Of a stretch of 64,000 nucleotides of DNA, positions 1 through 12,331 are shown piece by piece. Both the position numbers and the translations under genes were made by a program. The DNA comes from Endotrypanum monterogeii. Lineage: Eukaryota; Euglenozoa; Kinetoplastea; Trypanosomatida; Trypanosomatidae. Under the pieces are notes generated by a model. That model saw nothing but the letters and a program-made list of their open reading frames with translations, searched no databases and had not been told where the DNA came from. Numbering within the stretch: the first letter of the stretch is position 1; the number at the start of each line of letters is the position of its first letter. The stretch is taken from assembly GCA_000333855.2 (NCBI GenBank), contig CM007315.1:1011636-1075635 (forward strand), read 5' to 3'.

Positions 1-3000
1 GCGTATGTTTGTGTTCAGAGTTTGTGCCCGATCGTGATAGGCAGCGGTGCGGGAACGACGATGGTGACGAGGACCCTCCTTGTCAGGGTGGGGTGTGCAG
101 TCAGGTGAGGGGTCGCACTTATCGGGGATATGTTTTTGGAGGACTTGGGAAGGGGTTGTACATCTTCTGTCTTCATGGATAGATTGGTTGCTCAGGGAGC
201 CTGTATGACCGTGAGGCGGAGGTGCGGTGTTGGGGCTGCCAGGAGGTACACCACGCCGTCGTGCATCAAACGTATCACCGAAAAAGATGCTTGGGGCCCT
301 GCGGTGCGGGGGGTTCAGCGAGGAGCTTCGTGGACTGCTTCCACCACCACCACTCGTAGGGGGCTCGGTATGGGTGAGGAAAACCCTACGGAGATTGAGT
401 GTCTCTGCCAAGGCGGAGGCCGCTTGCGAGGGCAGATCGATCTCCGTGATGTACGAGCATCCGCTGGGACTCGCGAGGTCGTCAGACGTATTATTCTCTG
501 GTGTACGACGACGACTGTCAGTTGCTGGGCGAGTACTGTAGGTAGAGGGCACGTGAGCACCGCGCGGGTTTTTTTCTCTGCCGTTTTCTGTGGCTGTGGA
601 TGGGTCAAAAACACTGTAATTCTCAGCCACAGAGGAAGAGGTGTCAGGGCGGAGCGGCAGGTGTATTCCCGGGTTGGTGGATGGCACACGACCGTCATCA
701 GGGGGTGTAGGGGCGGAGGCTCGCAGGGGAGTGGGCGCGCTGTACTGCGCATCGGGATGTATGCCTGTGTCGGTGCCTTGTGCAGTGGTGATGTTCGCAG
801 AAGCCTTCGTCGCAAGTGTGTCGATGTAACTGTGACGTGGATTGGCAGCGCCAGATGCCCCCTCCACGCTCACGCATGTCATATGAAAGGTTTCTGTGTT
901 ACTCGGCAGTCTGGTGCTGCTGGCCTCCCACAGCTCCTCGCTACGGCTTCTCTGGGGGGAAAGCGGTTTTTGTGTTGCTACAGATGCATCGGGAGGCATC
1001 AAGTGGCATTTCGTGGCCGCCCTCATCTCACCTATAGAGCTCTCATCCACTTGCACGTACGAGTACGGCGGCAGCTCTCGATTAGGTTTGACACTGTTCA
1101 CTGTCACAGCTGCAGTTCTGTCGGACAACGGCACGGAGGGGGGTACGGGGACCGGATCAGTCGCAAGGCATTTTGTAGTGCGCTGATCACGATCTTGAGG
1201 TTCCCTGGGGACACCCAATCCCGAGTGCTCGACAGTTGCTGGGGGTGTGATCGGTTGCTTGCACTCACTGGTAAGGGGTTCCGCCGCCTTAGTTCTCTGA
1301 CTCCTGTGATCTCTGGACGCATCCCTCGAGCGCTCTCGAGTCCAGTGAGGACTTGCGGTAGGGTACACCATGGCGGATGAGGGTGGAGGCATCACCGTTT
1401 CTCCGCCGAGATAGCTGGGAGGCGCACTTACACTGTCGTCTGGTATACAAGCAATAATGGACACACAAGGTGTGTCATTTTTGAGCCCATTCACGAAGCC
1501 CGCGCTGAGATCAAGGTTACTGCGTTGTCGCTGCTCAATTCGGGGGTGTCCTCGACGCTGCACACGGGTAGTGGCTGATGTAGTGGGCGGGATCGTGACG
1601 TGTCCGGGCAAACACACATGGCGCACGCGTCCTTGCCGGTCTACATTGTGAATTTCTCCGAAAGACATTCTCAAGCCCTCCGTGTTTTGTGGAGCACGTG
1701 CTACTGCGCTGGACCCGAGATCAACTGGCTCACAGCTCGCACGATCGCGCAGCTGCAGTGCATGGCGGGGGTGAGCTGCTTCCCTCCATTGGGGTGCGCC
1801 AGTCTCCGCTGAATCGGGTGGAACGGGAATCCCTGTTTTCCCTGTTAACTTGATCGTATCGACCTCCCCCGCCGCCAGTTTGGCTTCCGGCCCACGGAAG
1901 ATGGAGGGCTCCCCTACGACAGATGACAGCTCTGCCTCGACTAACTGAAACACATTTTTTGCCCGCGCTTCGCGGTTTGTGGTGTCTGGCACTACATCCA
2001 CCACCTCTCGATCCTCCGCCTCTGCTTTTAACCGGTCAAGGATCGCGTGTTCACGGGTGTAGACGTGCAGGCGTCCGTATGGTAGCAGTGATGTGGACTG
2101 CGCGAAAGGACTCCCGAGCCTCTCGCCAGACTGTAGCGAGGACCGTCCTCTCACGCCAGTCGAGGGTAGGTCAGATGCATCCTGTAGCTTATCGAAGGCT
2201 GGCGTCCTTCGACGGCGAGCCCGGCGGTGCACTTCACAGCGATCGAATGGTGCCACTGCCTGCGTCGGGTATTCAGGTGGGGTGATGACATAAAAATGCC
2301 TTGGGTTCTTGCGCGCATACTCCTTGGCCTCCCGTCGCTGACTCCGAATCTCGTTCACGCGAGGTAACAGGGAAGGCACGGTCAGCGTCGTCCCTGCGTT
2401 GCCGGCGGGTGGCGTCACCGCCACAGGCGTGAGCAGGGCGACATACCTCGTGGCCGCGTCTGCCCCGAACTTGTCTCGGAGCAAATAAAACGCCAAGATG
2501 GGAAGTATGCGCCGATTGAAGGGGGCCGTCGTCAGCAGCGATCGTTTCCGTATGGCCTCCAGCTCCAGAAGCACGTCCTCCTCTGAGAACACTTTGTTAT
2601 CGAGAAGATCAGCAAGCTCGGAGAGGTGAGGATGCGAGCGCGCGACGGCGATCATGTCGCTGTGGCCACCCTCATCTGCAACACCCGAAGGGTGTTCCTT
2701 TCTCAGCTGTGTAACACTCGATTGCTTGCTAGACATAGTTTTGCTTTCGTGCTGAAGACTGGTCGGTGTCTCCAACGAAAAGAGGTCGAGCGAGGGCCGA
2801 AGAACACCCGGGCTGAAGGGCGTGAAGGCGGGGAAGGTGGAATGCGCCGTGTCCGTCCTGAGGACGCTTCCAGGCACGCGTGCAGATGCTGGGCACGCTT
2901 GCTGCGAGGGTGGTGGTGAGGGCAGTGCAGCACGCGCCTGTGAGGCTGGAGAAGTATTCCTGCCGCGCCTCGCCTTAGGTGTTTCTAGAGACTTCTGGTG

Positions 3001-3381
3001 GTCCTTTGTTGTTGGCGGGTGATGTGCAGTGCGGGGTGAGCTCATATCGAGCTGTGAGCACCTGGTTATCCTCATGTCCTTCAAAAAGCCAGGCGTCACA
3101 CCAGCCTGAGGGCTGCTTGAAGAGCTCTGCTGGCGACTTCCAACACCGTGACTCGATGTATCTGCTTCTGACGATATGCAGTACTCTGGGGACGGAGAGT
3201 TTTTGGATTCAACAGACGGTGCGTCTAACTCCTCTGTCGTAGTCACCTCTTCACTCAACATGTTCACAGGGCTGATGCACAGCGACATCGCATCCGGGAG
3301 GTTCTTGGCGTGCGGAGGCGGTGTCGATGGGGCGGACACCCCAGCTTCATCTGAGCTCAAAGGATGAGCAATAGAAGTCAT
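1..3381 (-). CDS. Large hypothetical protein, N-terminal 1127 residues (C-terminus outside window)
   Basis: An uninterrupted reading frame runs from the ATG at 3381 to the left edge. I checked it codon by codon and found no stop, so at least 1127 residues are present. Family not recognised. Composition is mostly Ser/Pro/Thr/Arg-rich and probably disordered. One island looks folded: residues about 248-324 are helix-forming and hydrophobic, and are followed by a basic Arg-rich stretch near 365-400. No signal peptide, membrane segment or known motif was seen. A likely spliced-leader acceptor is the AG at 3553-3554, the first AG after a T12 tract, giving a 5' UTR of roughly 170 nt. The opposite strand has a 416-codon open frame at 130-1380 that shares codon register with this gene and is a shadow. 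The coding assignment is firm because of its length; function is unknown. Confidence 0.88.
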   Translation of the reverse strand, partial: MTSIAHPLSSDEAGVSAPSTPPPHAKNLPDAMSLCISPVNMLSEEVTTTEELDAPSVESKNSPSPEYCISSEADTSSHGVGSRQQSSSSSPQAGVTPGFLKDMRITRCSQLDMSSPRTAHHPPTTKDHQKSLETPKARRGRNTSPASQARAALPSPPPSQQACPASARVPGSVLRTDTAHSTFPAFTPFSPGVLRPSLDLFSLETPTSLQHESKTMSSKQSSVTQLRKEHPSGVADEGGHSDMIAVARSHPHLSELADLLDNKVFSEEDVLLELEAIRKRSLLTTAPFNRRILPILAFYLLRDKFGADAATRYVALLTPVAVTPPAGNAGTTLTVPSLLPRVNEIRSQRREAKEYARKNPRHFYVITPPEYPTQAVAPFDRCEVHRRARRRRTPAFDKLQDASDLPSTGVRGRSSLQSGERLGSPFAQSTSLLPYGRLHVYTREHAILDRLKAEAEDREVVDVVPDTTNREARAKNVFQLVEAELSSVVGEPSIFRGPEAKLAAGEVDTIKLTGKTGIPVPPDSAETGAPQWREAAHPRHALQLRDRASCEPVDLGSSAVARAPQNTEGLRMSFGEIHNVDRQGRVRHVCLPGHVTIPPTTSATTRVQRRGHPRIEQRQRSNLDLSAGFVNGLKNDTPCVSIIACIPDDSVSAPPSYLGGETVMPPPSSAMVYPTASPHWTRERSRDASRDHRSQRTKAAEPLTSECKQPITPPATVEHSGLGVPREPQDRDQRTTKCLATDPVPVPPSVPLSDRTAAVTVNSVKPNRELPPYSYVQVDESSIGEMRAATKCHLMPPDASVATQKPLSPQRSRSEELWEASSTRLPSNTETFHMTCVSVEGASGAANPRHSYIDTLATKASANITTAQGTDTGIHPDAQYSAPTPLRASAPTPPDDGRVPSTNPGIHLPLRPDTSSSVAENYSVFDPSTATENGREKNPRGAHVPSTYSTRPATDSRRRTPENNTSDDLASPSGCSYITEIDLPSQAASALAETLNLRRVFLTHTEPPTSGGGGSSPRSSSLNPPHRRAPSIFFGDTFDARRRGVPPGSPNTAPPPHGHTGSLSNQSIHEDRRCTTPSQVLQKHIPDKCDPSPDCTPHPDKEGPRHHRRSRTAAYHDRAQTLNTNIR

Positions 3382-5460
3382 GGGCAGGCGGTGTGGACCG
3401 GAGTGGTAAAAGTGGTATTTAAAATTGAGATCTAGAGATATAAGTGGAGAGAATAGAGGGGTTTGCGTATGTCAGACGGTTGTGTGGTAGGGTTGCGGTG
3501 GTCGGCTGACAATGAAACGAAGAGTGGGAAAAGATGCCGTTGCCTCTTCCAGCTTTAAACAAAAATAGCCAAAGGATGAGCCAAAAAAAAAAAAGGAAAC
3601 GACGTGTGTGTGTGTGTGGTGCGGGAGCGATAAAGGGAGGATCTGGCTGTGCAGACAAAAATAACCACATACGCACTTAAAAAAAAAAAAAGTGAGGATA
3701 GAAATGGGAAAAGGAAATTATTTTTTAAATGTCAAGATTCTATAACGGTATGTGTAACGCTGCAAAAAAAAAAAAGATTTGTGCGTAGGTGCGTTGGGTT
3801 GAAGTAAAGGTGGAAATCAAGAACAGCTACGCGTGCGTGTGGTCGGTGCAGCGCTTGCGGTATAGAGTGACCTATCGAGGCGTGTGGAAAGCAGGAGACG
3901 TCCAACTCTCCTCTCAAACAAATCTAATGGGGTCTATAGAGAGGAGGAGAGGTGACTCGGTCTTTGAGGAGTCAAAGAATATAAATAAATATATGCATAT
4001 AGAGGTACGTGCTTGTGTATATATATATATATATATATATTTACACTTTTTTTTTTTTTAACCGGGGAAAAGCGCTATGCCTTTGAAAGATGAAAACAAA
4101 ATTTCCCCGGTAGCACGGGTTTCGTGTTCGCTCTGGAGCACAAAAAAAAAACGGAAGGGAAAATTAAAAAAAAAAAAGAGGGGTTGAAAAAGCGACAGGG
4201 GTGTTTCGCTTTACAAAAAGTGTGTTTTGAGGGAGGGAGGGAAAGGGGGTTTAGGGGGGCAAGGTAGGGACGGGAAAATCGAGAGGAGCGAGCATATCAT
4301 ATTGTGGTGGCATGGTTCGAGGGCAGACGGCGGAGGCAGATGCACATTTGCGTCTTTTCAAAGGCGAATAAAAACAAAACCACCACAAAAAAAGAGTAGA
4401 AATGAGTGAAGTACCCTTCCCTTTCCTCTCAGCACTTTATCGGGTAAGCACAAATACACACACACACACACACGTTCTTGACATCATAAAAGGCTGCCAC
4501 ACCAGCATGAGTTGTGGCGATACGCAGTCAGCTGACGCATTCGCTGTGTTTCTTCCCCTTTCGTTTTATTGTACTTGGATTTTGTATATCTTTGTGACTC
4601 GAAAAAAAAATATTCTTTTTTTTTTTTTCAAGTGGTGGCGTTGGGAAACACGATGTCAATTCGTGAGGAAAAGTGAGAAGGATTAAATGCGGTGTTCGAC
4701 CGCGGAGGGGATGGGGGAGCAACCACAACGACAATAAAAGCGGGGAAGAAAGAAAGAGAAGGCGTGGCTTTTTTGTTTTTGTTTTTGTTTTTGTTTTTGT
4801 TTACCTTCGCCACCGCCAACTATAAACATCTTCAGATTTGAAGGGAAAAAATACACAATGCGATTCTCATCGCGGTGAGCCACAAAAAAATATAAGGATG
4901 AAGCGGGAAACCATCGGATAAAATATATATATATACATATACAAATATATATATATATGTATATGTATTGGTAGACACAGGTCTCTAAAGAAGTTCACCG
5001 TATGACATCTGCGCTGGTGCGCTCCCTTCCCCTCCCTTCCCAACCTTTCGCACACACACACATACACACATACGTAAACACAGAGGAGGAGGGGAAGGCG
5101 GGGAGAGTCCAAAGAGTAGCAGGAGGTGATGTTCACGAAAAAAAAAGACAAACAAATAGTGGAGGGACCTTAAAAAAAAAAAAAAACAGGAACAAGGATA
5201 TCTCATGGGTGGAATTCGGTAGCCTTTTCTTTTTGCACGTCTCTTGTTGCTAGTCCACGGATGAGGTGAGGATGGAGGGAGCACCTATGAAGAGATGGTG
5301 GCTTGACGTCTAAGAAATGCTCTAAAAACAAATGTTTTGTTGTTGTTGTAGTGGTTGGACCTCCTGAAATTGAAATTCCACAATATGATGTATCTGTAGA
5401 CGTCGCAGAGACCTGCAGTTCCTGTGAGTGTATCCAATCCCTTCTTTTTTTATTTTTTTT
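3382..5460. other. Intergenic spacer with simple repeats
   Basis: No credible gene on either strand. It should hold the 3' UTR of the 445-aa gene to the right and the 5' UTR of the partial gene to the left. Contents: a TG tract at 3604-3618, TA arrays at 4018-4041 and 4923-4958, a CA tract at 4456-4473, a (TTTTTG) array at 4769-4801, CA at 5050-5072, and many A or T homopolymers of 8-14 nt. Confidence 0.7.
3553..3554 (-). promoter_or_regulatory. Putative spliced-leader acceptor for the partial gene at 1-3381
   Basis: On the minus strand a tract of 12 T residues (plus-strand A run near 3583-3594) is followed by no AG until this position. The first AG after the pyrimidine tract is the usual acceptor in trypanosomatids. 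Inferred; not tested. Confidence 0.35.
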
Positions 5461-6798
5461 TCAATCCTCATAAATGCTTCTAAGAACCCGACCGCGTGGG
5501 GGGCCGCATCGAGGGAGTCTCAAATTATCGTCACTTTGTTGCAAATGTGTGATGCGTTGTGGTGCAGCATTCCAGTCGCGGTGAGATGGGCTGAGGGATG
5601 ACGGTGCACTCGCCCGTGAGCGGTCGTTGTTACCCAAAGCGTTAAGCGACTTTGTCAGTCGAAGTGTCTGCAGAGCTGCTGATATGTAGTCGGCCTCCTG
5701 ATATAGCCACTCTCCGTGTACAGGGGTGCCCGCGGTCTGTGATGAGGGCACGTCTGCCTCAGCGTTACGGCTGCTGTTGATGATATGAGTTGCATCCAAG
5801 GATGGAACTTGGGGAAACAATCTGTCCACTTTTTTCGTGTCCGTTGTTAGTACACCTCGACGCGGCCGAGGGACAGTGGCAATCACTGTCGATGCGTCGC
5901 TACTGGGAGTGGATGGGTTTCTGAGCTTGGTATTTCCGGAGGACTTGATGGGCGTTGGTATAGCGTGCGATGTCATTGCCTGTAGGGCCAACTGGTTGTC
6001 TGCCATATCATCCCGCGTATCGCAGACAATTGGGGTAGCGGTTAGATCGAAGCGTCGATGCGGTACGCCCCTTCTGTTGCGTGATTCCTGCCACGTACTA
6101 GTGCCTTCTCTCAGTCGCTGATTCCCAACAGCCTGGACAGCACCCTCACGCGCGGCGGCGTTGCGGGCATGAAGACCACCCCAGACAGACTCAGCTTCTT
6201 GTTGATCCCAAGGTGCACAGGAGACGACGCTGCTGCAGCCCCCCTCCGATTGCACGACAGGACCGAATGTTCGCTGGTGTATCCATCGAGCTTTTGTCAT
6301 AGAAGGCGTTTCATCTAAGTAGCTGTCAGTCCATGTGTATGAAAGCGATGGCTGGTCGCAGTGGGTGACGGGTGTCAGCGATTCGCTAGCGTAGACATCA
6401 CTAGACAGGGACACCTCCTCCCCAATCTCCGAAAGCAGCTCCTGCTGCATTATCGCCGGCGCATCGGGCTTCAGCTCCGCTTGCCACGAAGAGACGCAGG
6501 TTGAGGCCATTCTTCTCTCCACAGGGTCATTATCAATACTAAACTCAGTGAGATGGGGTTCCGGAGACAAGGACTGGGTGCGGGCGTGCGAGGGAGTCAG
6601 CAAAGCGAAGGTGTCGAGAAGAAGCGGCCTTCCCGCTCGCGCGGATCGACTGAACATGCTTTGAGAAATGAGTGGTGCACCGCGATATCGATCCCTCGCT
6701 CCCCCGCGGTAATGATGTCGGGCTCGCACGCCAGAGGCAACTGTGGACACGAGTCCATCTCCATCGCCGACGCTGCTCTTCTCTCTATTCGTGGTCAT
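5461..6798 (-). CDS. Hypothetical protein, 445 aa
   Basis: A complete ATG-to-TGA frame of 445 codons. I do not recognise a family. The protein is rich in Ser, Thr, Arg and Pro and has no predicted membrane segment or signal peptide. Residues about 90-190 are acidic with Trp/Tyr-containing short motifs; residues about 290-330 are basic and Ser/Thr-rich, the kind of sequence often phosphorylated. The start is the first ATG in the frame. Two acceptor candidates lie upstream: AG at 6841-6842 behind a mostly C/T tract (5' UTR about 43 nt) and AG near 6948-6949 behind a T11 tract. It stands alone between spacers of 2.1 and 5.5 kb. It is coding rather than chance because of its length in a stop-rich neighbourhood; function is unknown. 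Confidence 0.82.
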   Translation of the reverse strand: MTTNREKSSVGDGDGLVSTVASGVRARHHYRGGARDRYRGAPLISQSMFSRSARAGRPLLLDTFALLTPSHARTQSLSPEPHLTEFSIDNDPVERRMASTCVSSWQAELKPDAPAIMQQELLSEIGEEVSLSSDVYASESLTPVTHCDQPSLSYTWTDSYLDETPSMTKARWIHQRTFGPVVQSEGGCSSVVSCAPWDQQEAESVWGGLHARNAAAREGAVQAVGNQRLREGTSTWQESRNRRGVPHRRFDLTATPIVCDTRDDMADNQLALQAMTSHAIPTPIKSSGNTKLRNPSTPSSDASTVIATVPRPRRGVLTTDTKKVDRLFPQVPSLDATHIINSSRNAEADVPSSQTAGTPVHGEWLYQEADYISAALQTLRLTKSLNALGNNDRSRASAPSSLSPSHRDWNAAPQRITHLQQSDDNLRLPRCGPPRGRVLRSIYED

Positions 6799-9700
6799 TT
6801 CATTGAGAGATTTGCTAGGCTGATTCTATTAGTAGGAGGTCTACGAGGGAGAAGAGGGGCGCATGTAAGTGTTTGTATGCGGTGTACTCGGTGTATATTT
6901 CTGTCTGTGTGTGTGTTACCCTCTTCACTCGTCTCCGAGAGAAATCCCTTCAAGAACAACCAAAAAAAAAAATGGAGATAAGTTCCACAAGAATGTATGG
7001 CGACCTCGCTTCAAAGGATCTGCGAGGCTAGAAAAATGAGAGGTTCGCAGGTGCGTACGAGTCTTCGGAGGACACAGCAAAAAAAAAAAAAGGACGAGAG
7101 GGAGAATGGCGGTTACACCGCTAGGGGGGAGGAGGGGTGCAGAGAACACGAAAAAAATCTTGAGGGAAAAAAAAACTTACCGCACATACCTCTTATATTT
7201 ATATAACAATAGATAGATAGAGGGGGAGATCTGCTCTTTATGGGATCAACTCAAACATCAAACACTCGTGCACATGAAGAAAGAGGGAAGATACATGCAA
7301 CGTGGAAGAAAAAAAAAGTTATTAAGTAGTAATGAAACAAAAATACACGGGGAAGGGAAGGGTGTGTGTATGTGTGTGGAAATGAGAGATGAATGTGAAT
7401 GAGTCCACGGAGCGTGTATATACAGGGATCAAAGAGCACCAAGACTCGCGGAGAGTGGGTGACGCGTAAGTGTGGAGAACAACTTTCTCTCCTGTTCGTC
7501 CCACCCTCTCCCTCTGATGAAGAAGCAGAATGGTGAAAAATAAAAATAAAAAAAAGGATGTATCACATACAGGATATATTCATAATAACACTACAAATAT
7601 CAAAAGCAAACAGAAAGAAAAACAGTAGAATGGGAGAAATGATCTGTATCCGTGGGAAATTTTCTATGAGCTGTTTTTGTTTTTTTTTTTAGTTCATCAA
7701 AACAGGAAGTAGAGATGATGGTGAATGGGCTGACGTAAATTTTCCCTCCCCTCCCATCCGTATCGGGAAAATATGTGTTGTGGGGAAAAAAAAAATAGTA
7801 AACGCAGAAGATGAAAGCAACTCCCAGAGGGTTCGAAAAGGAAGAAGCGGGAGACAGAGCGACGAGAGTGGCAAGGCTGAGCAGCGGCGTGTACGGGATT
7901 CCAAAGCCCCGAAAGTGAGAGAGCAACACAAAGTGAAGAAAGAAAAGGTATCGCGATATCTCTCTATGTGTGACGGATTCTATCACACCGGCAGCCTCAT
8001 CGATTACAAAAAAAAAAAAGCAGGTGGGGCACTACTTGTGCGTATCGGTTCTACGTGTAGGCTGTCTGGTAAAGTCGCTGACTGAGAAAACGCGGGTGTA
8101 TCGATTCCTTGCAGGAAAGGAAAGGCTGGGGATATATATTTATATATGTATATACATGTATATACTTTTCATTTCGGCTTGCGTTTCTTTCTTTTTTTTT
8201 TCAGTATTCTTATTTGTTTTGCCCGCATATTCAATGCGTCATGGATATAGCCTCGCTCCAATTTCTTACTCAAGCACGGTCCCTCCCCTCCCCCCAGCTT
8301 TTGCCATCCTCAATAACCGCTGTGCCCTACAAAGCAACATCTCGGGGCGCGCAGCGGTGTCGGGTCCTTGTGATTTGGCAAGTGTGTGTGCGTGTGTCAG
8401 TGCAAAAGGGGAAGGTTGAGAGGAGGGAGAATGGGGGCTTATGAGGAGGTAAGACGGTGATCATTGTTACAAGAGGAGACTTCGGGGGAAATGAGGAGGA
8501 GGGGCAGTGCAGCTTTCCGGATATTTGCCAAGGCAGCGGAAGAAACACACCTGCGGCAGCCACTAAATGCCACGCACACAGAAGAAGATGAATAGCCAAG
8601 AAACGGAACAAAGGAGATCCACACGGGATCTGGTGAAGCAGAGAAAGGAGTCGTGAAGGACGAAAACAACGCTGGAGGTGAGCGGCAGGGGGGGGGGAGA
8701 GAGAGGAGATCTTCCACACAAGGCAAAACGCGGATTTGATGCGACGCCGGATACATGTAGGAATTTCGAGATACAGCGGTCATGATGCTCCTAGGTTGTG
8801 TCTCGGGTAGGGCAGGGGTGGGTGGGTGGGGGATTTCACGCGGTGTGTGTGTGCGTGTGTGTGCAGTGGAGTATGCGTTTGTATAACAGAGCCAGGGAAT
8901 CATAATCATCATCATCATCATAAAACAATAGTCAACGGGTGATATAACGAGGCCAAACACACACAAAAAACAAAATCGCCTCTACGGCGCAAAGGGAGCG
9001 CGTGACAGCCCAACGAGAAGGTAGGACACCATAATGGGGCAGGAAGGTAGATGAGTCACCTACGGGCAGTAACGTCACAAAAAATATGGATGAGAAAAAT
9101 GGAAGCACAGCGCGCTAGCATAAGTTAGCAATGGAAGTTCCCATACACCGGCTGGAGGGGAGGGATGGTGGAAGGGAGAGAAGAAAAAAAAGGGGGGGGG
9201 GAAGGGCGGAGGAGGGGGAGTCAAGAACCCTACGTAGAGGTATTTGATAGAGGACTGTAAATGAAACAACGATTAAGTTAAAAAAAGGAGAGGATGGAAC
9301 AGAAAACAGAAGCAGCAAACCTCGAATATGTGTGTATGTATGTATGTGTGTGTGTGTGGGGGGGGGGGGCCAATGCCCACACAACCACCACAAAAGGGAT
9401 ACACGACTCAGAAGAGGTGTGACTAATGGCAGAGAGGAGGGTGATGCAATCGGTGAAAAAGTGAGAGGGTTATTCCCATTCATTGGTGATCGATAGGCTC
9501 TACCGCATAGGTAATGAGGAAGGGGCTTGGGAAACTTTCTTTTTTAAACATGGCGCACATACACACACACACACACACACGCACACATGGACACGAACGG
9601 TGCGCAGAAAACAAGCACCACCACCAATAAAAAGTACACTGAGAAAATCCGTAGACATCCTCTGCGTATTCAAAAAGAAAATGAACAAGAAGATCGAGAG

Positions 9701-10310
9701 AACTGCAAAGGAAAAAAAAATTGTAGCTAATACATCATTTTTTTTTTTCAAACATATATAAATGGCGAAACGAAGAAGCGCTGGGGAAACAATTAGTACC
9801 CAAAATGTGCACTTGTCCATGTCGCCAATAGCCCAACACTGCGGGAAATAAGAGAGCAGGGAGAGCAGAGAACAAGACACACCGTGACGTCACTGACACG
9901 AACAGTTTAAAGATCGAGGATACGAAATTTCAAAAAGAAAATGTGTTATATGCAAAGTAAAATTAAAAAAAAAAAATGACGTCGGAGAGGTGAGAGGTGG
10001 AAGGAGGGGACGAGGGGAGGGGATGAGTGAACAAATAATTTTTAAAAAGATCGAACATCCTTTGTCGTACGAGTGTTCTCTGCAGTGCGGGACGACCTTT
10101 GAGTTATGCGGCGCAGGGGGACGATGAAGATGGGACGACATATGCGAAGTAAAATGTGAAAAAAAAAGAAATGAAGAAAAACGACATGGAGAATGTTGTG
10201 CCATGCATCCCAGCGTAGCGGCTGTTCAATGGTTGGATATCACGTGAGTACTGCACCACTTCCTCAGTGCCTTACCTGCACGATACGCACAGAGTCGATG
10301 CCAGGAACAT

Positions 10311-10345
<35 letters not shown>

Positions 10346-12197
10346 GTATCAAGCACTATGTTTTATTTTCGTAGAAAAAAACCCCTCACCCATATCGTTG
10401 AAGAGAAACATGTAAACAGTTGAATGTCTCCTTATACACCGCAGAGACAGCTATGTGCACTACTGACAAATGACCAGCCGTCCCCCCCCCCAATGAACAA
10501 AAACAACAGGAATGTTTTCTTTTAAAATATCTCGAAAAAAAAAAAACGATCAGAAGGGATCACCTGAACACGTTCACGCGGGAGAACGAGAGAATTCACA
10601 TGCCTATCCGAGAGGACGGAGACCTACTGAGGGGTATCTCTTCTATGACGGGCCCTCCGTGCAGGAAACCACTGATGGGTTCAGTAGACCATATTCCTTC
10701 ACGTTCACTGCAACGAATCGGTGGTTCTATGTTTTTTTTCTCTTTTGGAGGGGGGGGGGGGAAGGAGGGGGTCGAGTGTACTAGAGAAGGAGCTGTGAAG
10801 CGCTCACTCACCCCTTCTGCGTGCAGGAGCGAGGGGAAGGAGCAGAAAGGTGAGAGGAATAAAGATGAGAGGGTGTGTCTATTGATTAAAAAAAAAAAAA
10901 CGTCTTCGGGTGATGCCACACACTTCTTTCCCCTCCATAAACGCAAAAAAAAGATCCTATATACTATACTTGTAGTATATCTTGGCATACAAAGGAAAAC
11001 AAACGTGCCAGAAAAGTATTGCACCCGAGCTTCATCTCAAGTTCCCTCCCTATCCCCTGTCTTTAGGCGGCAGCGCACTGTCCACGGATGGTGGAAAGAT
11101 AATCATAATCATAATAATAATATATAAATCGAGTCCACGTGCGAGCAGCTGCAGCACAAGAACAATAAACATCGGTGCGTGGGCCAAGACCGAAGGAAAC
11201 ACTTGCACGTAGCAGTTCTATGATTGGATCGTGGCCACAGAGGCATCGACAGATAAGCGGGTTGCGTGCTGGGCTGGCGGGTGGGGTAGAGCTGCGCAGT
11301 CGACAGGTCATGAGGGACTCTTGAGTAATGCGGGCGGGGAGGGAAGGGAGGAAGTGGGTCAGAAAGGTGATCCAAAATCGAGCTTGTACGGGGGAAAAAA
11401 AAATTTGAAAAAAGAAAAAAACAACAGTAACAGAAACAACAAAAAGAAAAGAAGTAACATTCTTCACAAAACGACCGACACCCACGCAGGGGGATGGATG
11501 AAGGGAAGGATATGGCGTATCCGTAAGCGAAGCTGTAGAACTCCTTAAGGAATCATGAACAGAGGGGGAACTATAAAATGTAACATCCACAAATGAGCAC
11601 AGGATAATAAATTGCGGGAGATGTTTAGAGGTATATTCCTGTGGTGTTGTGGAAGGAAGGGAAAGGAAGCGGGAGATAGCAGAGACGCTTCACCAGCAAA
11701 CATTCGCAGACACCCAGAAAAAAAAATATGCTGGATAGTTTTATTTATCTTCCCTCTAAAACGGATGAGAAAGCGGGACAATCATTTCGCAGTGCCCCCA
11801 AAAAACAAAACAACATTCTGATATTTTAGTAGAGAGGAAAACAAAAGAAAGAAGTGACGTGGTAGAAAAAGGAGGAGGAGAAAAAAATGGAAACAACCTC
11901 CCCCCTGCCCCCTCCAAGGAAGACACAATCATAGGTACCACCGTCATGACCATCACGTCTGATATCCATAGCGCTCTTAAACTCGTCGAATACGCGTGGC
12001 ACAACATTTCCCTCGCAAAACACTTCAGGAAAGCGAATAAAAAACAAAAAAAGAAGAAGAAAAGCCACAAATAAATTAATAAAAAATAAAATCAAAGATG
12101 TACGTAGCGCAATGAGAAAAAAAGAAAGGAGAACTTCACTTCCGTGATCTTACTCGGAGTGTGCATACACTCACACACACAAACATATGAAATATAT

Positions 12198-12235
<38 letters not shown>

Positions 12236-12331
12236 ATATAGTAGAGGTGGCTCCTCCTTGAGAGAAACTGATTTAAGCATGGCGTTGGCCAAGAGCAGTT
12301 CCTCTGATACGAAAGTTTTGTGTTCGCTGTT
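6799..12331. other. Long intergenic spacer (5.5 kb), no gene seen
   Basis: Both strands were read. Open frames here are short and dominated by homopolymer translation (runs of Phe, Lys, Tyr-Ile), so none is called. Contents: TA arrays at 8131-8165, 10329-10346 and 12202-12232; CA tracts at 9560-9580 and 10310-10330; an ATC run at 8897-8921; G runs at 9189-9200, 9359-9369 and 10748-10760; many poly-A tracts. It probably holds the 3' UTR of the 598-aa gene and the 5' UTR of the 445-aa gene. 5.5 kb is long for a trypanosomatid spacer. Confidence 0.6.

Noticed and set aside
130..1380. 416-codon plus-strand open frame
   Set aside because: It lies exactly antisense, in codon register, to the long minus-strand gene at 1-3381, has Cys/Gly/Arg-heavy composition and opposes the direction of every other gene. 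It is a shadow.
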